Source: JAXMHQ01 sp046346665 | Lineage (GTDB): Bacteria; Verrucomicrobiota; Verrucomicrobiia; Limisphaerales; JAXMHQ01 | Assembly (NCBI GenBank): GCA_046346665.1 | Contig: JAXMHQ010000027.1 | Span: forward strand, 1 to 64,000 | DNA length: 64,000 nt | Reading direction: 5' to 3' | Shown: piece by piece, positions 32,901 through 40,829 of the stretch | Numbering within the stretch: the first letter of the stretch is position 1 | Layout of the letters: each line of letters begins with the position of its first letter | Notes under the pieces: generated by a model | What the model saw: only the letters and a program-made list of their open reading frames with translations | Told to the model about the DNA's origin: nothing | The model's database searches: none | Made by a program: the position numbers and the translations under genes

Positions 32901-35415
32901 GATCAGCGGCGTCGTGGTCGATGAAAAGGGCCGGCCGGTCCTCAACGCCACCGTTCGCGCCGAAGCATATAATTTTGGCTACCCAAACGCCCCGTTCGTC
33001 CGTCTGCCGAGGGCGGCCATCCAGACGGATGGGGAGGGGCGGTGGACACTGACGGGCTTCCCGGAGAAGTTCCAGGACTTCGGATTGACGGTCCATTGCC
33101 AGGGCTATCCCGAACTGACCTTCCTGGCCGACGGCCCGATCGATCGCGGCATCATCGGCAAGCACGTCAGCACCGCGGATTTCTGGTCGGGCAAAGCCGT
33201 GCTGCAACTGGAGCGGGGCGCCGAATTATCCGGCGCCGTGCGTGACATTGAGGGCAAACCCGTGACCAATGCCGTGGCCTACCTCGGATTCAACCGCGTT
33301 GGCAACGCCTCGATGACAGCGAGGACCGATGCCACAGGCCGTTTTACGTTGAGCGCCTTAAAACTGGGGGATGACTATCTCACGATCACGGCCGGAGGCC
33401 TCAGCCCGCATTACCAAATGATTAAGATTGCTTCGACCAATCCTCCCCTGGACCTGGTCCTCAAGCCGGCCCGGGCGATTCGCGGGCGGGTGGTGGACTC
33501 CGCGGGCCAGCCGGTGCCCGGAGCGAGCGTGATCTACGACGGTTTAAACAGCGGGATGGTCCGGATGGAGCACCGGGAGGAGTGGCTATCGCGAACCGAT
33601 GCGGAGGGCAGGTTCAGCTGGGACTCGGCACCCGCACCTGCGTTTCTTCTGAATGTCTCTAAACCGGGTTACATGGCACTCCTCTGGTCAACCGTTCCGG
33701 CAGAGATCACGAATGAAATCGCGCTCAAGCTGGCACCACCTTTGAAAATCCACGGATCGGTCATCGACGCCGACACCGGGGAACCCATCGGCAGCTTCCG
33801 CGTCACGCCAGGCTGGCCCCAAAACGGATTGGCGCAGGTCCGCCTGCAGGAGGAGCAGGGAAAAACATTTTCCGCGGGGCGCTACGAACTCACGCTCGAC
33901 CAGCCGCTGGTGATCAGCACCTCGCCTTACGACTACGTCCTCCAGATAAGCGCCGAGGGCTACGCTCCCGTGCTGTCACCCTTGATCCGGCCGGATGCCG
34001 GCGATGCCCCATTTGACGCGAAGCTCAAGAAAACCCCCATGATCGATGGCCGAATCCTGGATTCGCAAGGCAATCCGATGGCGTCTGCCTCCGTCCAAAT
34101 CGCCGGGCCGGAGGACTACCTGCAATTGTCGGGTACGCGAATCGTGAATCAAGGCAACCAGGCAACCTCTATCCAATCCGATACCAAAGGCCGCTTCAAG
34201 CTGGCGCCGCGCATCGGCAGTTATGCGCTGATCGCGGCTGCAGATTCCGGTTTTGGCATCGTTCAGAGCGATGACATCTCGAACCGGGTGGACCTGGTGG
34301 TGAAGCCGTGGGGCCGAATTGAAGGCGTCCTGCTCAAAAACGGCCGGCCGGCCGGCAATGAGTCCGTTTACTATTTCGCCGGGGCCAGCACATCGCAGCA
34401 AATCAATACGACGCCGGCTTCCACCGATGCCGAAGGCCGGTTCGTCCTCGAACACGTCCCGCCGGGCGACATCAAACTTCAATTGAAACAACCCCTGTCC
34501 GAACGGTCCTGGTCGTATCTCCCCCTGCAAAGCCTGGTCGTGGATGCCGGCGCGACAAACCGGGTGACCGTCACGCTCGAAGGCCGCGACGTGATCGCAC
34601 ACCTGGCGCTTCCGGCCGACCTCACCGGCGACCTCGGCGCCCTCGAGGGCAATATCATGCTCACGCCGGACATCACCAATCGCCCGGCGGTGCCGAAGGA
34701 TACCCCGGATCCCGGACGCTGGATGCGCGACTGGCTGAAGACCGCTGCGGGGCGGGATTACCAGGAAGCCATGAACCGGCGCCGATTTCTGCGGAGGGAT
34801 TCGGACGGCACGTTGCGCGGCAGCAGTGTAACGCCTGGAAGTTATCACGTGACCGGGTCCTTTTATCAAAACGGATCCACCCTGGCGCAGTTGGAGACCA
34901 CAAATGTAGTGATTCCCGGCCCCGGCGGGGGAGAGGAAGACAAGCCGCTTGATTTGGGCACCTTCAAAGTCAAAGCCCTGAAGACACTCAAAGTGGGGGC
35001 GATGGCTCCTGATTTTCATGTTAAAACCCTCGACGGCGCGCCGCTCTCCTTGTCGCAATTCCGGGGCAAATACGTCCTGCTCGATTTCTGGGCGGTCTGG
35101 TGCGGACCCTGCGTGGCCGAAACGCCGCACCTGAAAGCGGTCTATGATGCGTTCCAAAAGAATGACCGCTTCGCAATGGTCAGCCTCAGCCTGGATCCGG
35201 ACGTGGAAACGCCAAAAAAATTCTCACGGGAGAAGCAAACCGCCTGGATCCAGGGCTTCCTTGGGGAATGGTCCAAGGATACGTTGACCGCCGATTACGG
35301 TGTTTACAGCATTCCATCGATCTTCCTGGTCGGCCCGGACGGCCGGATCGTGGCGATGGGCCTTCGTGGACCAGCCATTATGGCAGCGGTGGAGGCGGCG
35401 CTCAATGCCCGCTAA
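29980..35415 (+). CDS. Giant BlaR1-type M56 peptidase fused to carboxypeptidase-like repeats and a TlpA-like thioredoxin domain
   Basis: The 1,811-residue protein starts with M56 membrane helices and the zinc site HEFAH at residues 235-239, with Glu276 in RADRELACD. A last helix lies near residue 345 (SLLAIFLLAAIAVGCL). Outside the membrane are two copies of a ~185-residue domain (about 379-560 and 681-863), each with IRLNYADGT and YGVH.RDW. A row of carboxypeptidase-regulatory-like beta domains spans about 890-1640. A thioredoxin domain with WCGPC at 1707-1711 follows. The ATG at 29980 has AGGAG six to seven bases upstream. BlaR1 normally ends in a penicillin-binding sensor; here the sensor is a different, redox-type ectodomain. 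Confidence 0.85.
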   Translation: MQMMEIAPFLVGIGRCSLQAGALVLMVLLVQWLLRRRLSPRWRCALWLLVAGRLMLPVSLSSSFSLFNLVPQSPPPPAPSTRAPADGAGYRPAVMDFSAPKIETIPRFAAEPLLPPAMKNPVAQPDLATGHHLPWNGILFSAWLAGVLVLGGRLAGSTFRLRRRISTLPALLDPEVESVVELCRRQMGMRSSPRVVETGVVSSPALYGVFRPRLLLPPGIAGRFTSRELRFIFLHEFAHLKRRDLLVQWVFATLQILHWFNPLVWLAFARWRADRELACDALVLETGGEGQNRDYGRTILHLLESLPGRAPTAGTVGILEDKQQLRRRIQEIARFKPATRGSLLAIFLLAAIAVGCLTDARSRSTSPAAKPHAALPLPLDLTRYQLPWMVNFAQITNIAAHQTLDGLPFNTDGNAVLYGQGCEMRSRNVYPRQLEGIRVGCAFAELHLVHYGIWLEMDGSELALIRLNYADGTHAELPMIYGVHFRDWLRQPTEEKETVSDPDTKICFRFPQAEGGTRLFKTKLLNPQPKKIVESIDVLSTGHFGSYVLVAATVAAKDSSRPITPGLPWLPDRHFDGTLAVRVVDQDNGLPIAGALALNAMAAAAPANWSPLFYSDTNGVGKIHFPVGHTDMISVQVQKDGYQPASVGWQNEAIPAQYTIRLSKNPVSPAAGAESQEPLCLDIRRFYHDLMSRPEDPLKAFGGRQVIDGLPFQLDGEAMLFSTSSSETDLPLELSGIRIDRRFDELDLIDYAGWPDVDGETVAFIRLNYADGTQHDFPILYGVHVRDWFQMPSEEKEILTDPDTKVCWRRPPLYFKAPIRIFKSRLLNPHPEKVASTMDVISAKHRSTYTLVAATVANRDPNRPVTPPAPPLVPDRPFDAAVVIQVLNDQTGQPIPDVVLSPYFTVDDEGIVGNPIKTSADGIGRMRYPKARTASLSVTSVSEGYSTMGANWQAGSIPGEITFRLTPEKVYTGRISGVVVDEKGRPVLNATVRAEAYNFGYPNAPFVRLPRAAIQTDGEGRWTLTGFPEKFQDFGLTVHCQGYPELTFLADGPIDRGIIGKHVSTADFWSGKAVLQLERGAELSGAVRDIEGKPVTNAVAYLGFNRVGNASMTARTDATGRFTLSALKLGDDYLTITAGGLSPHYQMIKIASTNPPLDLVLKPARAIRGRVVDSAGQPVPGASVIYDGLNSGMVRMEHREEWLSRTDAEGRFSWDSAPAPAFLLNVSKPGYMALLWSTVPAEITNEIALKLAPPLKIHGSVIDADTGEPIGSFRVTPGWPQNGLAQVRLQEEQGKTFSAGRYELTLDQPLVISTSPYDYVLQISAEGYAPVLSPLIRPDAGDAPFDAKLKKTPMIDGRILDSQGNPMASASVQIAGPEDYLQLSGTRIVNQGNQATSIQSDTKGRFKLAPRIGSYALIAAADSGFGIVQSDDISNRVDLVVKPWGRIEGVLLKNGRPAGNESVYYFAGASTSQQINTTPASTDAEGRFVLEHVPPGDIKLQLKQPLSERSWSYLPLQSLVVDAGATNRVTVTLEGRDVIAHLALPADLTGDLGALEGNIMLTPDITNRPAVPKDTPDPGRWMRDWLKTAAGRDYQEAMNRRRFLRRDSDGTLRGSSVTPGSYHVTGSFYQNGSTLAQLETTNVVIPGPGGGEEDKPLDLGTFKVKALKTLKVGAMAPDFHVKTLDGAPLSLSQFRGKYVLLDFWAVWCGPCVAETPHLKAVYDAFQKNDRFAMVSLSLDPDVETPKKFSREKQTAWIQGFLGEWSKDTLTADYGVYSIPSIFLVGPDGRIVAMGLRGPAIMAAVEAALNAR

Positions 35416-35608
35416 GCCGTCTCTATAAAGTTCAAAAAAACTCAAACTCACGCAGAGACGCAGAGGACGCAGAGGGCCGCAGCGAAACGGGTCAGACAAA
35501 TCGCTCACTAATCGGTGACCCCGAAAGAGCCGCCAGTTCTCTGCGAATCTCTGCGCCCTCTGCGCCTCTGCGTTTATCCCCAGGAAAACCAACTGCATAG
35601 AGACGGCT
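35415..35608. repeat. Long inverted repeat with AGCCGTCTCTAT ends
   Basis: AGCCGTCTCTAT (35415-35426) and ATAGAGACGGCT (35597-35608) are perfect outer arms. Inside, ACGCAGAGACGCAGAGGACGC (from 35451) faces GCGCCCTCTGCGCCTCTGCG near 35570. The left arm starts at the stop codon of the M56 gene, so it may also end its transcript. Confidence 0.65.
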
Positions 35609-35609
35609 A

Positions 35610-35803
35610 AGCCGGAACGATTCAGTTGAAAAGGCTTTTAACCACGGATAAACACGGATGGACACGGATAAAAAACCGCCGCACTCCTAGAATCAAACCC
35701 AAACCAAACGGTGAGTTGAAAGCACCCCCGGAAACTGGCTTTCACCATTCTGTATCCGTGTGAATCCGTGTTCATCCGTGGTTTAAACTGAATCGTTCCG
35801 GCT
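35610..35803. repeat. Adjacent long inverted repeat with CACGGAT inner words
   Basis: AGCCGGAACGATTCAGTT (35610-35627) and its exact complement (35786-35803) bound the element. The inner arms carry CCACGGATAAACACGGATGG and ATCCGTGTTCATCCGTGG. It follows the preceding element after one base, giving two hairpin units in tandem. No gene is visible in 35416-35812. Confidence 0.65.
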
Positions 35804-35812
35804 AAGACCCCT

Positions 35813-35863
35813 GCCCGCGGCTGGTGCGTCCTTCGCGCCTGCGGAATAAAAACAAAGCTCTGA
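35813..35863 (+). pseudogene. Fragment duplicating the 3' end of the DUF2892-like gene
   Basis: Codons from 35813 read ARGWCVLRACGIKTKL and stop, matching the last 16 residues of the 29121-29330 gene at all but one position. The first 30 or so bases are identical at DNA level. No upstream part of the gene is present. It sits directly beside the inverted-repeat pair, which may have carried it. Confidence 0.6.
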
Positions 35864-35915
35864 TCTGGCGGATTGACTTGACCCGGTTCGGCCCGCCGGT
35901 TTACGGATTTCGGCC

Positions 35916-37013
35916 ATGGGCACTCACCAGGCCTCGCTCCTGCTCCCATCCACCGGCGTCTACAAGGACCTCGGCCCCGCCCTGCTGGACACCCTCCAGT
36001 CCGCAGGCTGGTCCGCCACACTCCGCCCCGCCGCCGATGCCTCGATTCTTGAATCCGACCTGGTGCTCTGCGCCGGACAATGCCGCAACATCGATCGCCT
36101 CGGCAAAATCCTGTCGCGCCGGCGCGGCCGCAAACCGCATGTAATCGCCTGGCAACTGGAACCGCTGCCGCCCGCATCGCTCAGCCCCGAAGGCGAAGCC
36201 GTCGGCTGGAGAGCGAGCGCCTGGGATTGGGGCCGCCTGCCCCGGCCCGCCCGCAAAATCCTCAACGCCCTCGTCCCGTTCCGCACCCGCCTGTTCCGCG
36301 CCCTCCAGCGATCCGCCGCCGCTTCGTACTCCCGCGCCGTCGTTCACGAACCCGGACACCAGGGCTGGGGATCCTACGATCCCGACATCTTCGTCGTCGC
36401 CATGTCGGAATGGCGCTGGATCAAAGCCGCCCACGAACACGGCTGGATCGACCGCCTCTACGCCAGCAACCGCCCCCGGTCCGACTTCCTCCGCAGCCGC
36501 GGCCTCGATGCGCCCGTCGTGCCGGTCGGCTGGCACCGCTCCTGGGGCCGCGACCTCGGGCGGCCGCGCGACATCGACATCCTGTTTCTTGGCAGCGCCG
36601 GCACGGACGCCCGCGGGGATGCCTTGCGCCAATTAGACTCTGAACTGGCCGCGCGCGCGCGGTCGATCACCTTTGCGGAGGGCGCCTACGGCCCCGATCG
36701 CGAACGCCTGCTCAACCGCGCACGAATCGTCCTGAGCCTCCTCCGCGCCCCGCACGACCTCGCCGGCATGCGCGTGCTCATGGGCCTCGCCTGCGGCGCG
36801 CTCGTCGTGTCGGAGTCCTGCCCCGATACCAACGCCTTCACGCCGGGCGAACATTTCGTCATGGCACCACGCGCGCAGCTCGCGGATTGCCTCTGCCATT
36901 ACCTCGACAACGAACCCGAACGCGCCCGCATCGCCCGACAGGGCTGCGCGTTCGTCAACCGGGAATTGACTCTGGAACGTTCCCTCGCCACGATGCTCCA
37001 GCCTGTCTGCTGA
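35916..37013 (+). CDS. Glycosyltransferase (GT1/CgeB-like, GT-B fold)
   Basis: The 365-residue protein has no signal peptide. The C-terminal half carries a GT-B-like donor-binding region (DIDILFLGSAGTDARGD, then IVLSLLRAPHDLAGMRVLMGLACGALVVSE and FTPGEHFV), as in CgeB-type and family-1-like transferases. It lies four bases before an aminotransferase and upstream of an acyltransferase, a set typical for building an N-acylated amino-sugar and putting it on a glycan. Donor and acceptor are unknown. The ATG at 35916 opens the frame. Confidence 0.7.
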   Translation: MGTHQASLLLPSTGVYKDLGPALLDTLQSAGWSATLRPAADASILESDLVLCAGQCRNIDRLGKILSRRRGRKPHVIAWQLEPLPPASLSPEGEAVGWRASAWDWGRLPRPARKILNALVPFRTRLFRALQRSAAASYSRAVVHEPGHQGWGSYDPDIFVVAMSEWRWIKAAHEHGWIDRLYASNRPRSDFLRSRGLDAPVVPVGWHRSWGRDLGRPRDIDILFLGSAGTDARGDALRQLDSELAARARSITFAEGAYGPDRERLLNRARIVLSLLRAPHDLAGMRVLMGLACGALVVSESCPDTNAFTPGEHFVMAPRAQLADCLCHYLDNEPERARIARQGCAFVNRELTLERSLATMLQPVC

Positions 37014-37016
37014 ACC

Positions 37017-38168
37017 ATGATCCCCACGTTTCGGCCCCACCTCGACGGCGATGAACTGCGCGCCGTTGGACGCGTCTTCGACAGCCGCTGGCTCGGAATG
37101 GGCGACGCCGTCCGCGCCTTCGAAGAGCGCCTCCAGGAATTCCTCGGCGTTCCGCACGTGGTCGCCGTCGGCCACGGCACCGCCGCCCTGCACCTCGCCC
37201 TGGATGCGCTCGATCTCCAGCCCGGCGACGAAGTGCTCGTCCCCTCGCTCACCTTCGTCGCCACCGTCCAGGCCATCCGCCTCGCCGGCGCCATCCCGGT
37301 GTTCTGCGAAGTCGATCCCGAATCGCTCAACCTCGATGTCGCGGACGCCCTCGACCGGCTGTCCCCCCGGACCCGCGCCGTGATGCCGGTTCATTTCGCC
37401 GGGTTGCCTTGCGACATGGAACCCCTCGTCGACGCCGGCAGGCGCCACGGCTTCCGCATTGTGGAGGATGCCGCCCACGCCTTCGGCGCCGGCCTGAACG
37501 GGCGTAAAATCGGCGCCTGGGGCGACCTCACTTGTTTCAGTTTCGATTCGATCAAACACATCACCTGCGGGGAAGGCGGCGCCGTCTAGAAAAAAAACGC
37601 CGACTGGGCGGAACGCCTCCGGCAGCGCCGCCGGCTCGGCATGGACCCCGCCGCGCCCGGCGAAGGCCGCGTCGATGCCCACTGGCAATACGGTGTCATG
37701 GGCCACGGCTTCCGCTATCACATGTCGGACATCAACGCCGCCATCGGCCTGGTCCAACTGGAAAAACTGCCGCGGTTTCTCCAGCGCAAACGCCAGATCG
37801 TCCGGCGCTACGACGAGGAATTGTCCGGTTTGCCCGGCCTCCAGTTCGTCCGCCGCAACCTCGAGGAAGCCTGCCCCTGGGCTTACGTACTGCGCATCCT
37901 GAACGGCCGGCGCGAGGCCTTCCGCGATCACCTCCGGAATCGCGGAATCGCCACCCTGGTCCAGTTCGTGCCCAACCATCTCCAGCCCGCATTCGCTCCC
38001 TGGCGCACCCCGCTGCCCGTCACCGAGCGGCTCTTCGACGAAATCGTCACCCTTCCACTCTTCACCGAAATGACCGACGCCGATGTCGATCAGGTCCTGG
38101 CTGCCGCAAAATCATTTCTGGACGTCCCGGCGCGCGTGGAGCTGGCCTGCGGAGCCCCCACCCCATGA
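37017..38168 (+). pseudogene. DegT/DnrJ/EryC1-family sugar aminotransferase interrupted by an in-frame TAG
   Basis: The family transfers an amino group to keto-sugar nucleotides with PLP. The first 190 codons give MIPTFRPHLDGDELRAVGRV, GHGTAALHLALDAL and the PLP-binding Lys180 in SFDSIKHITCGEGG. A TAG at 37587-37589 follows GGAV, then the same frame goes on with KKNADWAERLRQRRRLGMD and MSDINAAIGLVQLEKL to the stop at 38168. Both halves are intact and in the same frame, so the TAG is one base change from a normal codon (for example TAC or TGG). Possible causes are sequencing error, recent inactivation or readthrough. It overlaps the next gene by ATGA. Confidence 0.8.
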
Positions 38169-38815
38169 ACCCGGATCCCAAACCAATCTTCATTCTCGGC
38201 ACGGGCTCGTTCGCTGTTGAAACCGCCGATATGGCGGGCGACATTCCGGGGATTCGCGTCGCCGGGTTCGTCGAAAACCAGGACCGGGCAAAGTGCGATG
38301 CGCCCCTCGAAGGACTGCCGGTGCATTGGTTTGAGGAATTGAAATCCCTCTCCGCCGGACACTGGTTCGCCTGCGGACTGGGAACCACCCACCGGGCCCG
38401 CTTCACCGACCAGGCGGATGCCGCCGGATGCCGCTTCGCCACGCTGGTTCATCCCACCGCGCGCGTGTCCACCACCACCACCCTCGGCGAAGGCAGCATC
38501 GTGCACCCCGGCGCCCTCATCGCCTCCCATACCCGGATCGGTCGCCACGTCTGCATCAATCGCGGCGCCACCGTCGGGCACCACGCCGTCCTGGACGATT
38601 TCGTCACCATCGGCCCCGGCGTCAACCTCGCCGGCAACGGCCACATCCACACGGCCGTCTATGTCGGCATCGGCGCCACCATCATCGACCACATCACTAT
38701 CGGCGCGGGATCCGTCATCGGCGCCGGCGCCGTGGTCACCGAAGCCGTCCCCGACCGCGTGCTCGCGGTCGGCGTTCCGGCGCGCATCGTCAAACGCGAC
38801 ATCGCAGGCAAATAA
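38165..38815 (+). CDS. NeuD-like sugar O/N-acyltransferase (left-handed beta-helix)
   Basis: The 216-residue protein starts with the NeuD/PglD-type nucleotide-binding segment IFILGTGSFAVETADMAG and continues into hexapeptide repeats (VHPTARVSTTTTLGEGSIVHPGA, INRGATVGHHAVL, IGAGSVIGAGAVV). The end is the usual VPARIVKRDIAGK. Such enzymes acetylate amino-sugars of surface polysaccharides or glycans from acetyl-CoA. It overlaps the aminotransferase by four bases, which supports an amino-sugar substrate made by that enzyme. Confidence 0.85.
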   Translation: MNPDPKPIFILGTGSFAVETADMAGDIPGIRVAGFVENQDRAKCDAPLEGLPVHWFEELKSLSAGHWFACGLGTTHRARFTDQADAAGCRFATLVHPTARVSTTTTLGEGSIVHPGALIASHTRIGRHVCINRGATVGHHAVLDDFVTIGPGVNLAGNGHIHTAVYVGIGATIIDHITIGAGSVIGAGAVVTEAVPDRVLAVGVPARIVKRDIAGK

Positions 38816-38818
38816 CCC

Positions 38819-39712
38819 GTGAACCCCACCCCGCTCATCATCAACGCCGCCATCACCGGCATGGTGCCCACACACAAGGACAATCCGCACGTCCCGCTCT
38901 CGCCCGCCGAGATCGTCGCGGATGCCCGGCGCTGCCGCGACGCCGGCGCCAGCATCCTGCACGTCCACGCCCGCGACGATGCCGGCGCCCCGACGTGCCA
39001 CCGCGAAATCTTCGCCGAAATCATCGGCGGCATCCGGTCCGCCTGCCCCGGCTTGCTCATCTCGGGAACCACCAGCGGCCGCTGCCACAAGGAATTCGAA
39101 CAGCGCTCCCAGGTCCTCGAACTCGACGGCGATCTCCGGCCCGATTTCGCTTCGCTCACGCTCGGCTCGATGAATTTTCCCACGCAAGCCTCCGTGAACG
39201 AGCCCCGCATGATCCAGGACCTGGCCAGGCGCATGCGCCAGCGCGGGATCGTGCCCGAACTCGAACTGTTCGACCTCGGCATGACCGATTACGCGAAATA
39301 CCTCGTCGACCGCCAGATCCTCGAGCCGCCATTTTACGCCAATATATTGTTAGGCTCACTCGGCACCCTCGCGGCCACGCCGCAGCACCTGGCACTCATG
39401 GTGGACGGATTGCCCGAGGGCACCACCTGGTCGGCCGCGGGCATCGGCCGATACCAATGGCCCATGAACCAGCTCGCGATCGCCATGGGCGGCCACGTGC
39501 GCGTGGGCCTGGAGGATAATCTCTGGATGGACACCGCCCGGACCGATCCGGCATCGAACCCGCGGCTGGTGGAGCGCCTTGTGAAACTGGCCGGACAGAT
39601 GGGCCGCCCCATCGCCTCGCCCGAGACCGCCCGCGACATCATCGGCCTGCGCCCGCGCACGCCGCACCCCGAGTCCGTCTCCGCCAGCCCGCCTACCCCC
39701 GATTCGCGTTGA
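38819..39712 (+). CDS. BKACE-family (3-keto-5-aminohexanoate cleavage-like) enzyme
   Basis: The 297-residue protein matches the BKACE (DUF849) family, which condenses a beta-keto acid with acetyl-CoA and cleaves it. The barrel begins LIINAAITGMVPTHKDNPHV, has the zinc ligands in ILHVHARDDAG, and ends with HVRVGLEDNLWMD. Start is a GTG at 38819, three bases after the acyltransferase stop. The neighbours are sugar-modifying genes, an odd setting for this family. A beta-keto intermediate of amino-sugar or acyl-chain metabolism is one idea. Confidence 0.82.
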   Translation: MNPTPLIINAAITGMVPTHKDNPHVPLSPAEIVADARRCRDAGASILHVHARDDAGAPTCHREIFAEIIGGIRSACPGLLISGTTSGRCHKEFEQRSQVLELDGDLRPDFASLTLGSMNFPTQASVNEPRMIQDLARRMRQRGIVPELELFDLGMTDYAKYLVDRQILEPPFYANILLGSLGTLAATPQHLALMVDGLPEGTTWSAAGIGRYQWPMNQLAIAMGGHVRVGLEDNLWMDTARTDPASNPRLVERLVKLAGQMGRPIASPETARDIIGLRPRTPHPESVSASPPTPDSR

Positions 39713-39744
39713 TCCATGGTTGAGTGCTGGCTTTCTCGAAACCG

Positions 39745-39859
39745 CCTCTTGCAGTCGGGGCGCGCCTCTGCTGCAGATTGGCCATTCCTGGAGCGCGGGC
39801 GTGGTTCAGTGGTAGATTGCGGGCTTCCCAAGCCTGGGATGAGGATTCGATTCCCTTCA
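39745..39859 (+). pseudogene. Truncated tRNA-Gly copy with upstream flank
   Basis: These 115 bases align without gaps to 46733-46847, with about ten mismatches. They cover the promoter region, acceptor, D and anticodon parts (including GCTTCCCAAGC) of tRNA-Gly. The T-arm has a changed base (GAGGA for GAGGG) and the 3' acceptor strand and CCA are missing after 39859. It cannot fold into a working tRNA. Confidence 0.8.
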
Positions 39860-39953
39860 AAATGTGCCACGAGTTCAAAGAAGGCCAGATCCGTCCGGTG
39901 CAGACCGAAGAACAGCGGCGTCCAAAGTCCGTTGAGCGCGATGAACAAGTTCT

Positions 39954-40829
39954 TCATGCGGCGAGTTCCTGACTCGGCCGGGATGCTCGCGATTCGGCGC
40001 TGCTCCATTTGCGGCGCAGGCCCGTCAATCGCGTCTGCATCTCCTTCATCTCTGCTTCGAGCGCCTTGAGTTCGTCCTCCAGCGTGGCCGAACCGGTTTC
40101 GAGCTCGCGCTGCGCGCGGTCGCGCTCGGCGATCTCGGCGTGCATTTCGGACATGCTGTTCATGATGATGCCGATGAAAAGGTTCAGGATGATCATGGTG
40201 CCGAGCACGATGAACGTGACGAAATAAATCGCGACCTTGATGGCCGACACATGCGTAACCTGCGCGGCGAACAGGTCCGACCAGTTATCCAGCGTCACCA
40301 ATCGGAACAGCGACAGAAACGCCGCCGGGAGCGAGCCGAAGTTCTTCGGGTCGTGCGCGCCGAAAAGGTGAATCCCCGCCACCGCATAGATGTAGAACAA
40401 CAGCGCCAACAACAGGCTCACGTAACCCATCGCCGACAAACTCTTCAGCAGCGCGCCGACGAGGAGTTGCAATTTCGGCAATGCGCTCACCAGCCGCAGC
40501 AATCGCAATCCCCGCGCCAATCGCAGCACCGCCGCGAACGGTCCGCCCACGGGCAGCAGGCAGATCACGACGATCAGGAAGTCGAACACGTTCCAGCCAT
40601 CGGCGAAGTAGCGCCAAGGCATGCGGCCATGCGCCGCCATCTTCAGCAGCGCCTCGACGATAAAGATGCCAAGAATAAATTTGTCCAGCCCGTGCAGCCA
40701 CGCGCCATGCTGCACCATGACCGCCGGGCTGGTTTCCAGCCCGGCCACCGCGCCCGCCAGCACGATCACCGCCACGATGGCGTGGTGAAACGGCTTGGAC
40801 TCGACCAGATATCTGATGCGATGGGTCAT
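39954..40829 (-). CDS. Bacterial voltage-gated sodium channel-like protein (BacNav)
   Basis: The 291-residue protein has six membrane segments. S4 contains regularly spaced arginines (RLARGLRLLRLVSALPKL), and the pore has the filter-like TLDNWSD where NaChBac has TLESW. After S6 (FIVLGTMIILNLFIGIIMNS) a charged coiled coil of about 50 residues follows, as in tetrameric BacNav channels. The Asp-Asn in the filter differs from Glu-Ser, so the ion preference is uncertain. It is coupled by ATGA to the CorC gene. Confidence 0.82.
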   Translation of the reverse strand: MTHRIRYLVESKPFHHAIVAVIVLAGAVAGLETSPAVMVQHGAWLHGLDKFILGIFIVEALLKMAAHGRMPWRYFADGWNVFDFLIVVICLLPVGGPFAAVLRLARGLRLLRLVSALPKLQLLVGALLKSLSAMGYVSLLLALLFYIYAVAGIHLFGAHDPKNFGSLPAAFLSLFRLVTLDNWSDLFAAQVTHVSAIKVAIYFVTFIVLGTMIILNLFIGIIMNSMSEMHAEIAERDRAQRELETGSATLEDELKALEAEMKEMQTRLTGLRRKWSSAESRASRPSQELAA

